Shown: positions 8,932 through 16,149 of the stretch, piece after piece
How the letters are laid out: each line of letters opens with the position of its first letter
Numbering within the stretch: the first letter of the stretch is position 1
From: CAZMRF01 sp964568735
Lineage (GTDB): Bacteria; Acidobacteriota; Polarisedimenticolia; JACPZX01
Direction: 5' to 3'
Length of the DNA: 48,627 nt
NCBI GenBank assembly: GCA_964568735.1
Contig: CAZMRF010000036.1
Location: 1 to 48,627, forward strand
Program-made: the position numbers and the translations under genes
Notes under the pieces: model-generated
What the model was told of the DNA's origin: nothing
The model's database searches: none
The model's input: only the letters and a program-made list of their open reading frames with translations

Positions 8932-9435
8932 TCAGCCGGGGCGGAGCTCGGGGACCGGCTCGCCCGCACGGAAGATCACCGGCACGGGCTCGCCGAGGGC
9001 CGAGGCCAGCTCCGCGGTGATCGATTCGTACTCCTTGCGATGAAATCCGGCCAGGTACCTCCTCACCCTGCCATCCCCGCCCACGAGGAAATGCGAGGGC
9101 ACCGTGTGCAGCCCGTAGGCGCGGGAGACGGCCAGCTCTCCCCCATCGATCAGGATCGGGAAGCGCGCCCCCGTCTCGCGCGCGAAGGCGGCAGCCTCCT
9201 CCGGGGCGTCCTGCGAGATGCCATGGATCCTAACGCCGGCGTATTCCAGGGCGGCGTGGATCCGCTCGAGGATGGGCATGGAGAAGCGGCAGGTGGGGCA
9301 GTCGACCTTGACGAAGGCCAGAAGGACATGCCCCTCGCCGGAAGCCTCCTCCAGGGGGCGGCGCATCCGGCCCGTCAGGTCCACCAGGGAGAAGGCCGGC
9401 GCCATCGTCCCCGGCATGAGAGGCTCCGGGCTCAT
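8932..9435 (-). CDS. Thioredoxin-fold redoxin (TlpA/AhpC-TSA type) with CPTC motif
   Basis: A 167-residue cytoplasmic thioredoxin-fold protein with no signal peptide. It has FVKVDCPTCRFSMPILE, giving a CxxC pair at residues 46 and 49, the helix-2 partner region, and the cis-proline loop LHTVPSHFLV with GGDGRVRRYLAGFHR after it. This arrangement fits a peroxiredoxin/TlpA-like reductase that uses a dithiol pair. ATG 9435 overlaps the stop of the Rieske gene by 4 nt (ATGA), indicating translational coupling. An open frame continues upstream to 9630 but is only the shadow of that gene. Thioredoxin reductase follows, the obvious electron donor. Confidence 0.85.
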   Translation of the reverse strand: MSPEPLMPGTMAPAFSLVDLTGRMRRPLEEASGEGHVLLAFVKVDCPTCRFSMPILERIHAALEYAGVRIHGISQDAPEEAAAFARETGARFPILIDGGELAVSRAYGLHTVPSHFLVGGDGRVRRYLAGFHRKEYESITAELASALGEPVPVIFRAGEPVPELRPG

Positions 9436-9758
9436 GATCTCTCCTCGACCGGCCGATCGCTCACAGCCACCTGGTCCCCCTCCACGCGCACCTCGAATCG
9501 CGTCACTCTCGCCTCCGGCAGATCCGGCGCGTGGCCGCGGGTGACATCGAACTGCCAGAAGTGGAAGGGGCACGTCACGACGCACCCGTCGAGGATGCCG
9601 TCCCCGAGCGGGCCTCCCGCGTGCGGGCATCGATCGTCGATGGCGTAGAAGCGGCCTCCGACGTTGAACAGAGCCACCTTGTTCCCGTTGACTTCGACCG
9701 TCCGGCCGGTGCCGGGAGGCACATCGGCTACGCGCGCGACCCTGTGGAAGTTGCTCAC
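9432..9758 (-). CDS. Rieske [2Fe-2S] ferredoxin-like protein
   Basis: A 108-residue soluble Rieske protein of the BphA3/NirD small-subunit type. The cluster ligands are visible as CPHAGGPLGDGILDG then CPFHFWQFD, that is C-x-H and C-x2-H separated by the expected spacing. No membrane anchor is present, so it is a cytoplasmic electron carrier or an assimilatory-reductase-like accessory protein. Its stop overlaps the start of the thioredoxin-fold gene by 4 nt. It is the first gene of a three-gene redox run and follows ddl after about 100 nt. A TATGAT hexamer (9824-9819, minus strand) may be its -10 box. No partner oxygenase is adjacent. Confidence 0.9.
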   Translation of the reverse strand: MSNFHRVARVADVPPGTGRTVEVNGNKVALFNVGGRFYAIDDRCPHAGGPLGDGILDGCVVTCPFHFWQFDVTRGHAPDLPEARVTRFEVRVEGDQVAVSDRPVEERS

Positions 9759-9859
9759 TGGATTGTTCCCGGTGGGTTGGAGGATCGAGGGGCGGGCCGC
9801 CCCGGCGGGACGCGCCCCATCATACTCTCACGCCCGCTGCCGTTCCTCCGCCTGGGTCG

Positions 9860-10810
9860 TCAACGCTCGAGCGAAGCCGAATCCAGGATCCGCTCGACGA
9901 GGTCGTCGTAGTCGATGCCCGCGTGCCTCGCGACCTTCGGGAAGAGCGACGTCTCCGTGAGGCCCGGCAATGTGTTGACCTCCAGGACGAAGGGCTCGCC
10001 CTCCAAGGTGACGCGCAGGTCCACCCGGGAGTAGCCCAGGCAGCCCAGGGCCCTGTGGGAGCGTGCGGCGAGATCGTGGATCGTATCGAGAACGCCAAGG
10101 TCGAGCGGTGCGGGCACGAGGTACTCGGTGTCCCCGCTCAGGTACTTCGCGCGATAGTCGTAGAAGCCCGATTTCGGGCGAATCTCGACGGTCCCGAGCG
10201 TGGAGTCCCCCAGGATCGCCGCCGTGACCTCGTGCCCCGGGATGAAGCGCTCGAAGAGCGCCACGCCGTGGTGCTTCGATGCCTCCGCGACCGCCGCCGC
10301 GAGCCCCGAACGCTCGCGCACGATCGTGACTCCCACCGTGGACCCCTCGCAGGAGGGCTTCACGACCAGCGGGTAGCCGAATTTCCCGGCCGCGCGCTCC
10401 GCCGTCTCGAGGGCGTCGGCATCCCCGCCTTCCCGTTCCGCAGCGATCCAGGGCGGCGTGGGTATCCCCTCTCGCTCGAAGAGCCGTTTCGACCGGACCT
10501 TGTCCATCGCGATCTCGCTGGCTTCGGGCCCCGACCCCGTGTAGGGGATCCCGAGCCTCTCGAGCCTGCGCTGGATCCAGCCGTCCTCGCCGTAGGTCCC
10601 GTGCAGCGCATTCCAGATCTGTGCGACGCCCGCCGAGCGCACGAGCTCGTCGAGCTCCCCTTCGAACTTCCAGTCGAGGGCGACGGCCTCGTAGCCCCTG
10701 CGCTTGAGCGCGGCCAGCACTCCGCTGCCGGTCCTCAAAGAGATCTCCCGCTCAGCTGAAAGGCCGCCCATGAGAACCCCGATTCGCTTCGGCTTCATCG
10801 TCTCGCGCAT
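9860..10810 (-). CDS. ddl: D-alanine--D-alanine ligase
   Basis: ATP-grasp enzyme that joins two D-alanines for peptidoglycan precursor synthesis. The protein (316 residues) begins with IGVLMGGLSAEREISLRTGS, the Ddl N-terminal signature, followed by ALHGTYGEDGWIQRRLE, the GIPYTGSGPEASEIAMDK block, VKPSCEGSTVGVTIV and the C-terminal metal-binding FVLEVNTLPGLTETSLFPK. The length is typical. ATG 10810 is chosen for its upstream gggaag; ATG 10798, four codons later, is the alternative and matches the usual family N-terminus more closely. No other cell-wall genes are nearby, so it is detached from the dcw cluster. Confidence 0.96.
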   Translation of the reverse strand: MRETMKPKRIGVLMGGLSAEREISLRTGSGVLAALKRRGYEAVALDWKFEGELDELVRSAGVAQIWNALHGTYGEDGWIQRRLERLGIPYTGSGPEASEIAMDKVRSKRLFEREGIPTPPWIAAEREGGDADALETAERAAGKFGYPLVVKPSCEGSTVGVTIVRERSGLAAAVAEASKHHGVALFERFIPGHEVTAAILGDSTLGTVEIRPKSGFYDYRAKYLSGDTEYLVPAPLDLGVLDTIHDLAARSHRALGCLGYSRVDLRVTLEGEPFVLEVNTLPGLTETSLFPKVARHAGIDYDDLVERILDSASLER

Positions 10811-11111
10811 GGCTTCCCGTTTCTCCGAAGGGGGGCTCGGCTGGTGGACTGGGCTCGACGATGGAAGATGGCTGGAACGCGGCTTCACGGCGGAGCCGCG
10901 GCGGGACGGACGGGGGAGACTCTATGCCGCTCCGGAGGCGAGGGCAACCCCGAAGGGAAAGTGGCAGAATGGGCCCACGGCGGGGCTGGAGTGGATCCTC
11001 GCCGAGTGGCCTATACTCCGGGCTTCCGGGGCACAGGGCTTGCTTTCCTCGAAGACATCCGTGTTCCGCCGTGCCGACATGCGAGTATCTTCAATGATAG
11101 CCGAGGAGAAG
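10811..11111. other. Intergenic region between divergent ddl and transketolase
   Basis: About 300 nt with no convincing gene; the open frames here are extensions or shadows of the flanking genes. A TATACT hexamer at 11012-11017 on the plus strand is the best -10 candidate for the transketolase, but no matching -35 box is seen. No riboswitch or hairpin was recognised. Confidence 0.4.
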
Positions 11112-13466
11112 ATGACGCCCGCAACCTGGGAGGAGCAGTTCCGATCGGTGGAGGCCGAGCTGCCTCGATGGGAGAAGACCCAGGAGATCGTCGATCAGTT
11201 CATCGACCTCATGCTGAACTACCGGCAGTCGGGCCACCCCGGAGGCTCGCGCTCGAAGGTCCACGCGCTGCTCAGCCTCCTCCTCTCCGGGGCGATGCGA
11301 TACGACTTCCGCCGGCCGGACAAACCGTTCAACGACAGGTTCGTTCTCATCGCGGGCCATACCATCCCCCTGGTCTACGCGGTCCTCGCGACGCTCAACG
11401 AGTCCCTCAGGATCCGCCACGCCGAGACGCGCGACGATCGCTACGCCGTGGCCAACCCGGAGCGCTGGCAGCTCACGTGGGAAGATCTGCTCCTGCTGCG
11501 CCGGCGCGGAGGCCTGCCCGGCCACGCGGAGTTCGAGGGCAAGACGCTCTTCGTGAAGTTCAACACGGGCCCCTCGGGCCACGGCTTCCCGCCATCCGTC
11601 GGCATGGCCCTCGCCCTCAAGCGAGCGGGCGCCGGCCAGGTCCGCGTCTTCGCGATGGAGGGCGAGGGCGGCGCCACGGCAGGGGCCGCCCACGAGTCGA
11701 TGAACTCCGCCTGGGGGCTCGGCGTGGACAACCTCACGGTCCTCCTCGACTGGAACGATCACGGGATCGACACGCGCCCCGCCTCCTCCGTCGTCTACGG
11801 GAATCCCGTCGACTGGTTCGGCAGCGCCGGCTGGCGCTGCTACGGGACGGAGCAGGGAATGGAGTTCGCTCCGGTCTGCCGCGAGATCCTCAAGGCCGTC
11901 AACGAGCCGGAGAAGGGCCATCGCCCGGCGCTCGTCTGGTTCAAGACGCGCAAGGGGCGGGGCTACGGCAAGTACGACGCCGCCTCGCACGGCACGCCCC
12001 ACAAGATGAACTCGCCCGAGTTCTGGGAGACGAAGCGGCCTTTCCAGGAGAAGTACGGCGTGAAGTTCGAAGGCTACGGCGAGCCCGCTCCTTCCGACAC
12101 GGCCGCTATCGCGGCCCAGGCGCGCAGCAACTTCGAGATCGTCGTTTCGGTGATGAAGGAGGACCGCGATCTGGTCCGCCTCCTCGCCGATCGCCTCGTC
12201 GAGATCGGCGAGTCGGTCGCGGCGGAGCCATCGGGATTCCGGCTCAAGACGAAGAGCAACCCATGGAAGGACCCGCGCATCTCGGACTTCGAGAGCTACC
12301 CGCCCGAGATGTGGCTCAAGCCCGGCACGAAGGCTCCGAACCGCCAGGCGCTCGCCACGTGGGGATCCTGGATCAATGCCTTCGCCAGGAAGGAGTACGG
12401 GCGTCCGCTCTTCATCGCCATGTCGGCCGACCTGGCCGAGTCCACGAACATCGCCGGATTCGCCAAGGACTTCGGGGAGATGAAGAACTACGGAAACTAC
12501 GAGCGGGAGAAGAACCCTGAAGGCGTGCTCCTCCCCCAGGAGATCACCGAGTTCACGAACTCGGGGATCTGCGCCGGGATCGGCTCCGTTAACCTCTCCT
12601 CGAAGCCGCGCGAGGAGTTCGACGGCTTCGGGGCGGCCTGCTCGACATATGGTTCTTTTAGTTACCTCAAGTACGGCCTGATGCGGCTCTACAGCCAGCT
12701 CGCCCAGGACTGCGACTTCAAGGTGGGGCCCGTCATCTGGGTGGCCGGTCACTCGGGGCCCGAGACCGCCGAGGACTCCAGGACTCACTTCGGCATCTAC
12801 TCCCCGTCGGTGACGCAGCTCTTCCCCGATGGGCACGTGGCGGATCTGCACCCGTGGGAGGCCAACGAGGTCGCCGTGCTCATCGCAGCCGCCCTCCGCG
12901 CCCGGATCCCGATCCTGGCGCTTCACCTGACGCGCCCCGCGATCGACATCCCCGACCGGGCCGCCCTCGGCATCCCCTCGCACTTCGAGGCGGCGCGGGG
13001 AGCCTACGTCATGAGGGACTACCGCCCCGGCCAGCCGCGCGGGGGCTGCGTGATCGTCCAGGGAACCACGAGCACGAACAACGTCGTCCGCGCGATGCCC
13101 GAGCTCGAACGACGGGGGCTCAACGTGAAGCTCGTCCATGCCCCCTCGCCTCAGCTCTTCGCCCTGCAGCCCCGGGACTATCGCGAGCAGGTGCTCTCAG
13201 GGGCCGATCGGCTCGACTCGATGGGCGTCACGAACCGCAGCCGCGATTCGATCCGGCGCTGGCTCGCAACCGAGGTTTCCTGGGAGTACACCCTCTGCGC
13301 CGACTGGGACGACAGGTGGCGGACGGGAGGGACGGTGGAGGAGGTCGTCGAGGAGGCCCATCTCGACGTCGGCCACATCATCGAAGGAATCGAGCGGTTC
13401 GTTCGCGAGCGCGACGAGCGGCTCGCCCGCGTCGAAAAGATGCTCTCCGCGGCCCGCGCCCGCTGA
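11112..13466 (+). CDS. Transketolase-family thiamine-diphosphate enzyme
   Basis: A 784-residue ThDP enzyme. After the N-terminus come NYRQSGHPGGSRSK (about residue 40) and IAGHTIPLVYAVLA, as in transketolases. The ThDP/metal site reads FAMEGEGGATAGAAHESM, with GEG instead of the usual GDG, then VLLDWNDHGID. The pyrimidine domain has FIAMSADLAESTNIAGF and EFTNSGICAGIGSVNLS, and the C-terminal domain follows. The length exceeds typical TktA (about 660), so it may be a variant acting on a different ketose or 2-oxo acid. ATG 11112 has GAGGAGA directly upstream with tight spacing; ATG 11094 or 11079 are alternatives. It is followed 23 nt later by an aminotransferase, a likely operon. Confidence 0.85.
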   Translation: MTPATWEEQFRSVEAELPRWEKTQEIVDQFIDLMLNYRQSGHPGGSRSKVHALLSLLLSGAMRYDFRRPDKPFNDRFVLIAGHTIPLVYAVLATLNESLRIRHAETRDDRYAVANPERWQLTWEDLLLLRRRGGLPGHAEFEGKTLFVKFNTGPSGHGFPPSVGMALALKRAGAGQVRVFAMEGEGGATAGAAHESMNSAWGLGVDNLTVLLDWNDHGIDTRPASSVVYGNPVDWFGSAGWRCYGTEQGMEFAPVCREILKAVNEPEKGHRPALVWFKTRKGRGYGKYDAASHGTPHKMNSPEFWETKRPFQEKYGVKFEGYGEPAPSDTAAIAAQARSNFEIVVSVMKEDRDLVRLLADRLVEIGESVAAEPSGFRLKTKSNPWKDPRISDFESYPPEMWLKPGTKAPNRQALATWGSWINAFARKEYGRPLFIAMSADLAESTNIAGFAKDFGEMKNYGNYEREKNPEGVLLPQEITEFTNSGICAGIGSVNLSSKPREEFDGFGAACSTYGSFSYLKYGLMRLYSQLAQDCDFKVGPVIWVAGHSGPETAEDSRTHFGIYSPSVTQLFPDGHVADLHPWEANEVAVLIAAALRARIPILALHLTRPAIDIPDRAALGIPSHFEAARGAYVMRDYRPGQPRGGCVIVQGTTSTNNVVRAMPELERRGLNVKLVHAPSPQLFALQPRDYREQVLSGADRLDSMGVTNRSRDSIRRWLATEVSWEYTLCADWDDRWRTGGTVEEVVEEAHLDVGHIIEGIERFVRERDERLARVEKMLSAARAR

Positions 13467-13489
13467 GAAGGTGTTCAGGAGGATACGTC

Positions 13490-14692
13490 ATGCCGGAGAT
13501 CAGCCGACGCACAGCGGACCTGGGCACTGAGAATGCCTTCGTCGTCCTCGCCGAGGTCGAAGCCCTCGTGCGGCAGGGGCGGGAGATCATCTCGTTCTGC
13601 ATCGGACAGCCCGACTTCGTCACGCCGGACAACATCCGCGAGGCGGGCATCCGGGCCATCCGTGAGGGGAAGACCGGCTACACGCCCTCGGCCGGCATCG
13701 CACCCCTGAGGGAAGCGGTGGCCCACGACCTGGGCAGGCGCCGCGGGCTGGACATCAAGCCCGACGACGTCGTCGTCGCCGCCGGGTGCAAGCCCTTCAT
13801 CGGTTATGCCATCCAGTGCGTCACCGAGTACGGCGCCGGCCACGAGGTGATCTACCCGACGCCGGGCTTCCCCATCTACGAGTCCCAGATCCGGGTGGCC
13901 GGGGCCGTCCCCGTGCCGCTCCCGCTGCGCGAGAGCCGATCCTTCGCCTTCGACATGAACGACCTCGCGTCGCGGATCAACGACAGGACCCGGATGGTCA
14001 TCCTGTGCAGCCCCCAGAACCCCACCGGCGGCATTCTCACCCGCGAGGACCTCGAGGGCGTCGCTGAGATCGTCCGCCGCCACGATCAGGTGTGGGTCTA
14101 CGCCGATGAGATCTACAGCCGCCTCGTCTACGAAGGCACCTTCCAGTCGATTGCCTCTCTGCCGGGGATGCTGCAGCGCACGATCATCGCGGACGGGGCC
14201 TCGAAGACCTGGGCGATGACGGGCTGGCGGATCGGCTACGCCGCCAACCGGATGCTCGCCCCGCACCTGACCCGGTGGGTGACGAACACCGAGTCCTGTG
14301 CTTCGCACATCAGCCAGTACGCGGCGCTCGAAGCCGTGGCGGGTCCCCAGGACGAGGCGGACAGGATGAAGGCCACCTTCCGGAAGCGTCGCGATCTCAT
14401 CGTGCGCCTCCTGAACGGAGTGCCCGGAGTGACCTGCGTAATGCCCGGCGGGGCCTTCTATGCCTGGCCCAACGTGACCGAAGCCTGCCGGATGACGGGC
14501 GCCGCGAGCAGCGAAGATCTCAGGAAGAAGCTCCTGCACGAAGCGGGCGTCGCGGTCCTTTCGGACGTTCACTTCGGAGTGCCCGTCCCCGGCGAGGGGC
14601 AGCACCTGCGCTTCAGCTACGCCGCCTCCACGGAGGCCATCGAGAAGGGCGTGGCCCGGATGGCGGAGTACATCTCGAAGAAGAAGCGCTGA
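13490..14692 (+). CDS. Class I/II aminotransferase (aspartate aminotransferase-like)
   Basis: A 400-residue PLP enzyme of fold type I. It begins at ATG 13490 after a strong caggagg site. Visible elements are ISFCIGQPDFVTPDNI, the substrate loop KTGYTPSAGIAPLREAV, the cofactor-binding CSPQNPTGGILTREDLE and YADEIYSRLVYEG, the Schiff-base lysine in ADGASKTWAMTGWRIGYAAN (about residue 239), and the C-terminal arginine HLRFSYAAS that binds the substrate carboxylate. It is closest in pattern to bacterial aspartate or alanine-type aminotransferases (subgroup I-gamma). It sits 23 nt after the transketolase and is probably in the same transcript. The amino donor is not determinable. Confidence 0.92.
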   Translation: MPEISRRTADLGTENAFVVLAEVEALVRQGREIISFCIGQPDFVTPDNIREAGIRAIREGKTGYTPSAGIAPLREAVAHDLGRRRGLDIKPDDVVVAAGCKPFIGYAIQCVTEYGAGHEVIYPTPGFPIYESQIRVAGAVPVPLPLRESRSFAFDMNDLASRINDRTRMVILCSPQNPTGGILTREDLEGVAEIVRRHDQVWVYADEIYSRLVYEGTFQSIASLPGMLQRTIIADGASKTWAMTGWRIGYAANRMLAPHLTRWVTNTESCASHISQYAALEAVAGPQDEADRMKATFRKRRDLIVRLLNGVPGVTCVMPGGAFYAWPNVTEACRMTGAASSEDLRKKLLHEAGVAVLSDVHFGVPVPGEGQHLRFSYAASTEAIEKGVARMAEYISKKKR

Positions 14693-14761
14693 GCTCGCCT
14701 TCGACGGGATCCGGTCTCCCCTGAGGGCCCGCTCTCTTTCTCGCCGCAGGATGGGGCGGGC

Positions 14762-15226
14762 CTACCGGGCGAGAAGCCGCGGATCGAAGAAGTGATCCTG
14801 GGGCGGGCCGATCCTGATCTGCGCGAACGATGGATGGCTGGGGTTCACCAGGAAGTTGCTCTCACTCGGGACGAGCGCGCTGGGAACGCGGAGGATCGCC
14901 GACTGGCCGGCGGCGAGCCATCGGTTGCCGATGCCCTGCAGGTCGACGGGAGCAGGTGAGGCCCTCCAGTTCGCTGGAAGGCGCGCCGGGTCGAGGACCT
15001 CTACGAGGTTCTCGGGGATCGCGATCTCGAAGGACGAGTAGGCGGCAAGCGGAGCTTCGGACCCCAGGTAGACGAGGACTTCCAAGGTTGCCAAGGCGAG
15101 GCTCTCGGACGCGAAGGCCAAAGGCAGTCCCGGGCTCGACCAGCGGCTGCCGAACAGGCGGGCTCCTTCCCCCGTGAAGGCGCTTCCGACATTCCGCGTC
15201 TTGGTGACCCGCCAGGCACGGATCAT
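14762..15226 (-). CDS. RES-domain toxin of a type II toxin-antitoxin pair
   Basis: A 154-residue RES-family protein. Family members are NAD-degrading or ADP-ribosylating toxins (MbcT, ParT). Seen here: MIRAWRV at the start, then GARLFGSRWSSPGLPLAFAS followed by ESLALATLEVLVYLG, the conserved R-x-W-(N/S)-x-x-G and SES...LE blocks, and the C-terminal LVPSESNFLVNPSHPSFAQI typical of the fold. The tyrosine usually found in the (V/I)Y(A/T)SES block is phenylalanine (LAFASES), which could affect activity. The start at 15226 overlaps the antitoxin stop by one base (TGATG), so translation is coupled. Antitoxin first, toxin second, is the usual order. Confidence 0.88.
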   Translation of the reverse strand: MIRAWRVTKTRNVGSAFTGEGARLFGSRWSSPGLPLAFASESLALATLEVLVYLGSEAPLAAYSSFEIAIPENLVEVLDPARLPANWRASPAPVDLQGIGNRWLAAGQSAILRVPSALVPSESNFLVNPSHPSFAQIRIGPPQDHFFDPRLLAR

Positions 15227-15723
15227 CAGGCGGGGATGCCGTGCTCCAGCCTGCCGATGAGGTTCTCGACTTCCCGTGCCCCCACGTCCGACCCCGAGAA
15301 CTCCAGGGGCGTGGCGCCTCCCAACCCCGGCTGCGGAGAGAGGAACCAGCCGCGAGCCAGATCCAGGTTGCCCTCGAACAACTCGAGCGCCCTCGCGAAG
15401 ACCCTGCTCGCCCTCAGCAGCCGATCCGACTCGTCGGGCTGCAGCCGGCCCTCCTGCTTTCGACGATCGAGCGTTCTGGCGGAGATGTCCACGAGCCCCA
15501 GAAGAGCCTCCCTGTCGAGGCCCGTGTTCCGCTCGAAACGCTCCCAGGCGCGATAGGGGATCCCGTCGCGGAGACGCTCGCACAGCTCCGTCGGCTCGTA
15601 CGCCTTCAGCCCCACGAGGGTCACGTAGGATCCCGAGCGGATCTCGCCGCGCTCGAGTTGCTCGCGGAACTGACGGACGTCGCGGGGCTCTTTGGGGCTC
15701 TTCGTTCGCGAGTCCGAGCTCAT
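15226..15723 (-). CDS. Xre/MbcA/ParS-type antitoxin (DUF2384)
   Basis: A 165-residue partner of the RES toxin. The middle part is a helix-turn-helix-like region (ERFERNTGLDREALLGLVDI followed by SARTLDRRKQEGRL). The C-terminal part FARALELFEGNLDLARGWFL, then SPQPGLGGATPLEFSGSDVG and AREVENLIGRLEHGIPA, is the MbcA/ParS toxin-binding DUF2384 domain. A strong promoter lies just upstream and an imperfect inverted repeat surrounds its -10 box, as expected for autorepression by this family. The start at 15723 has no strong ribosome site within the leader (gaggatc is present at some distance). Confidence 0.9.
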   Translation of the reverse strand: MSSDSRTKSPKEPRDVRQFREQLERGEIRSGSYVTLVGLKAYEPTELCERLRDGIPYRAWERFERNTGLDREALLGLVDISARTLDRRKQEGRLQPDESDRLLRASRVFARALELFEGNLDLARGWFLSPQPGLGGATPLEFSGSDVGAREVENLIGRLEHGIPA

Positions 15724-15741
15724 GTGTGCGGATCCTCAGTT

Positions 15742-15786
15742 ATTGGCAGGTGGCGTGAGTATAGGAGCCATTTGCCGATCATGCAA
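15742..15786 (-). promoter_or_regulatory. Promoter and operator of the RES/Xre operon
   Basis: On the minus strand TTGCAT (15786-15781), 17 bp, TATACT (15763-15758) form a good housekeeping-type promoter. The -10 box sits between the arms of an imperfect inverted repeat, ATTGGCAGGTGGC (15742-15754) and GCCATTTGCCGAT (15767-15779), 10 of 13 positions matching. This is a likely binding site for the Xre-type antitoxin. Confidence 0.7.
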
Positions 15787-16149
15787 GGCTTGGCGCCATG
15801 CCCGCGGGGAACTCGAAGGGGTTCGCCTGCTTTGAGGACATCAGGAGCCCGATCCCACGCCCTCGCAAGTTTGCGCCTCTGCACCCTAGTCGGCGCCCAC
15901 CGCATTTGCGGGCCGTTGCACCTGCTCAGGTCACGAGACCCGCGAGATACACGAATACGCCCGAGGAGGGGCCCTTCACGAGGTGCATGTCCGAGGACGG
16001 ATGCAGGCAATCCGCTCTGGGTGCGCGCGAAGGAGCGGCTGCCGGGATGGTAGGATCCGCGCCTCCTCTGCGGGGACAGCCAGGGGCCGGTCAGGCCACT
16101 CACCGTGGTAGACGCCTGCCCCCCTTCGCCGCGGCGGAGCGGAGGGCTG
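15787..16149. other. Intergenic region upstream of the kinase gene
   Basis: No gene is convincing here. A TAGGAT hexamer at 16051-16056 on the plus strand resembles the -10-like element found before other genes in the window and could serve the kinase gene, 94 nt further on. A ribosome-site-like ggaggg at 16141-16146 supports the GTG start at 16150. Confidence 0.35.

Noticed and set aside
10704..11111. The N-terminal 136 codons of the open frame leading into the transketolase.
   Set aside because: They lie partly antisense to ddl and show no family-like sequence; the enzyme begins at 11112 or just before.
10811..11111. A riboswitch in the ddl/transketolase interval.
   Set aside because: No conserved aptamer pattern was recognised by eye.
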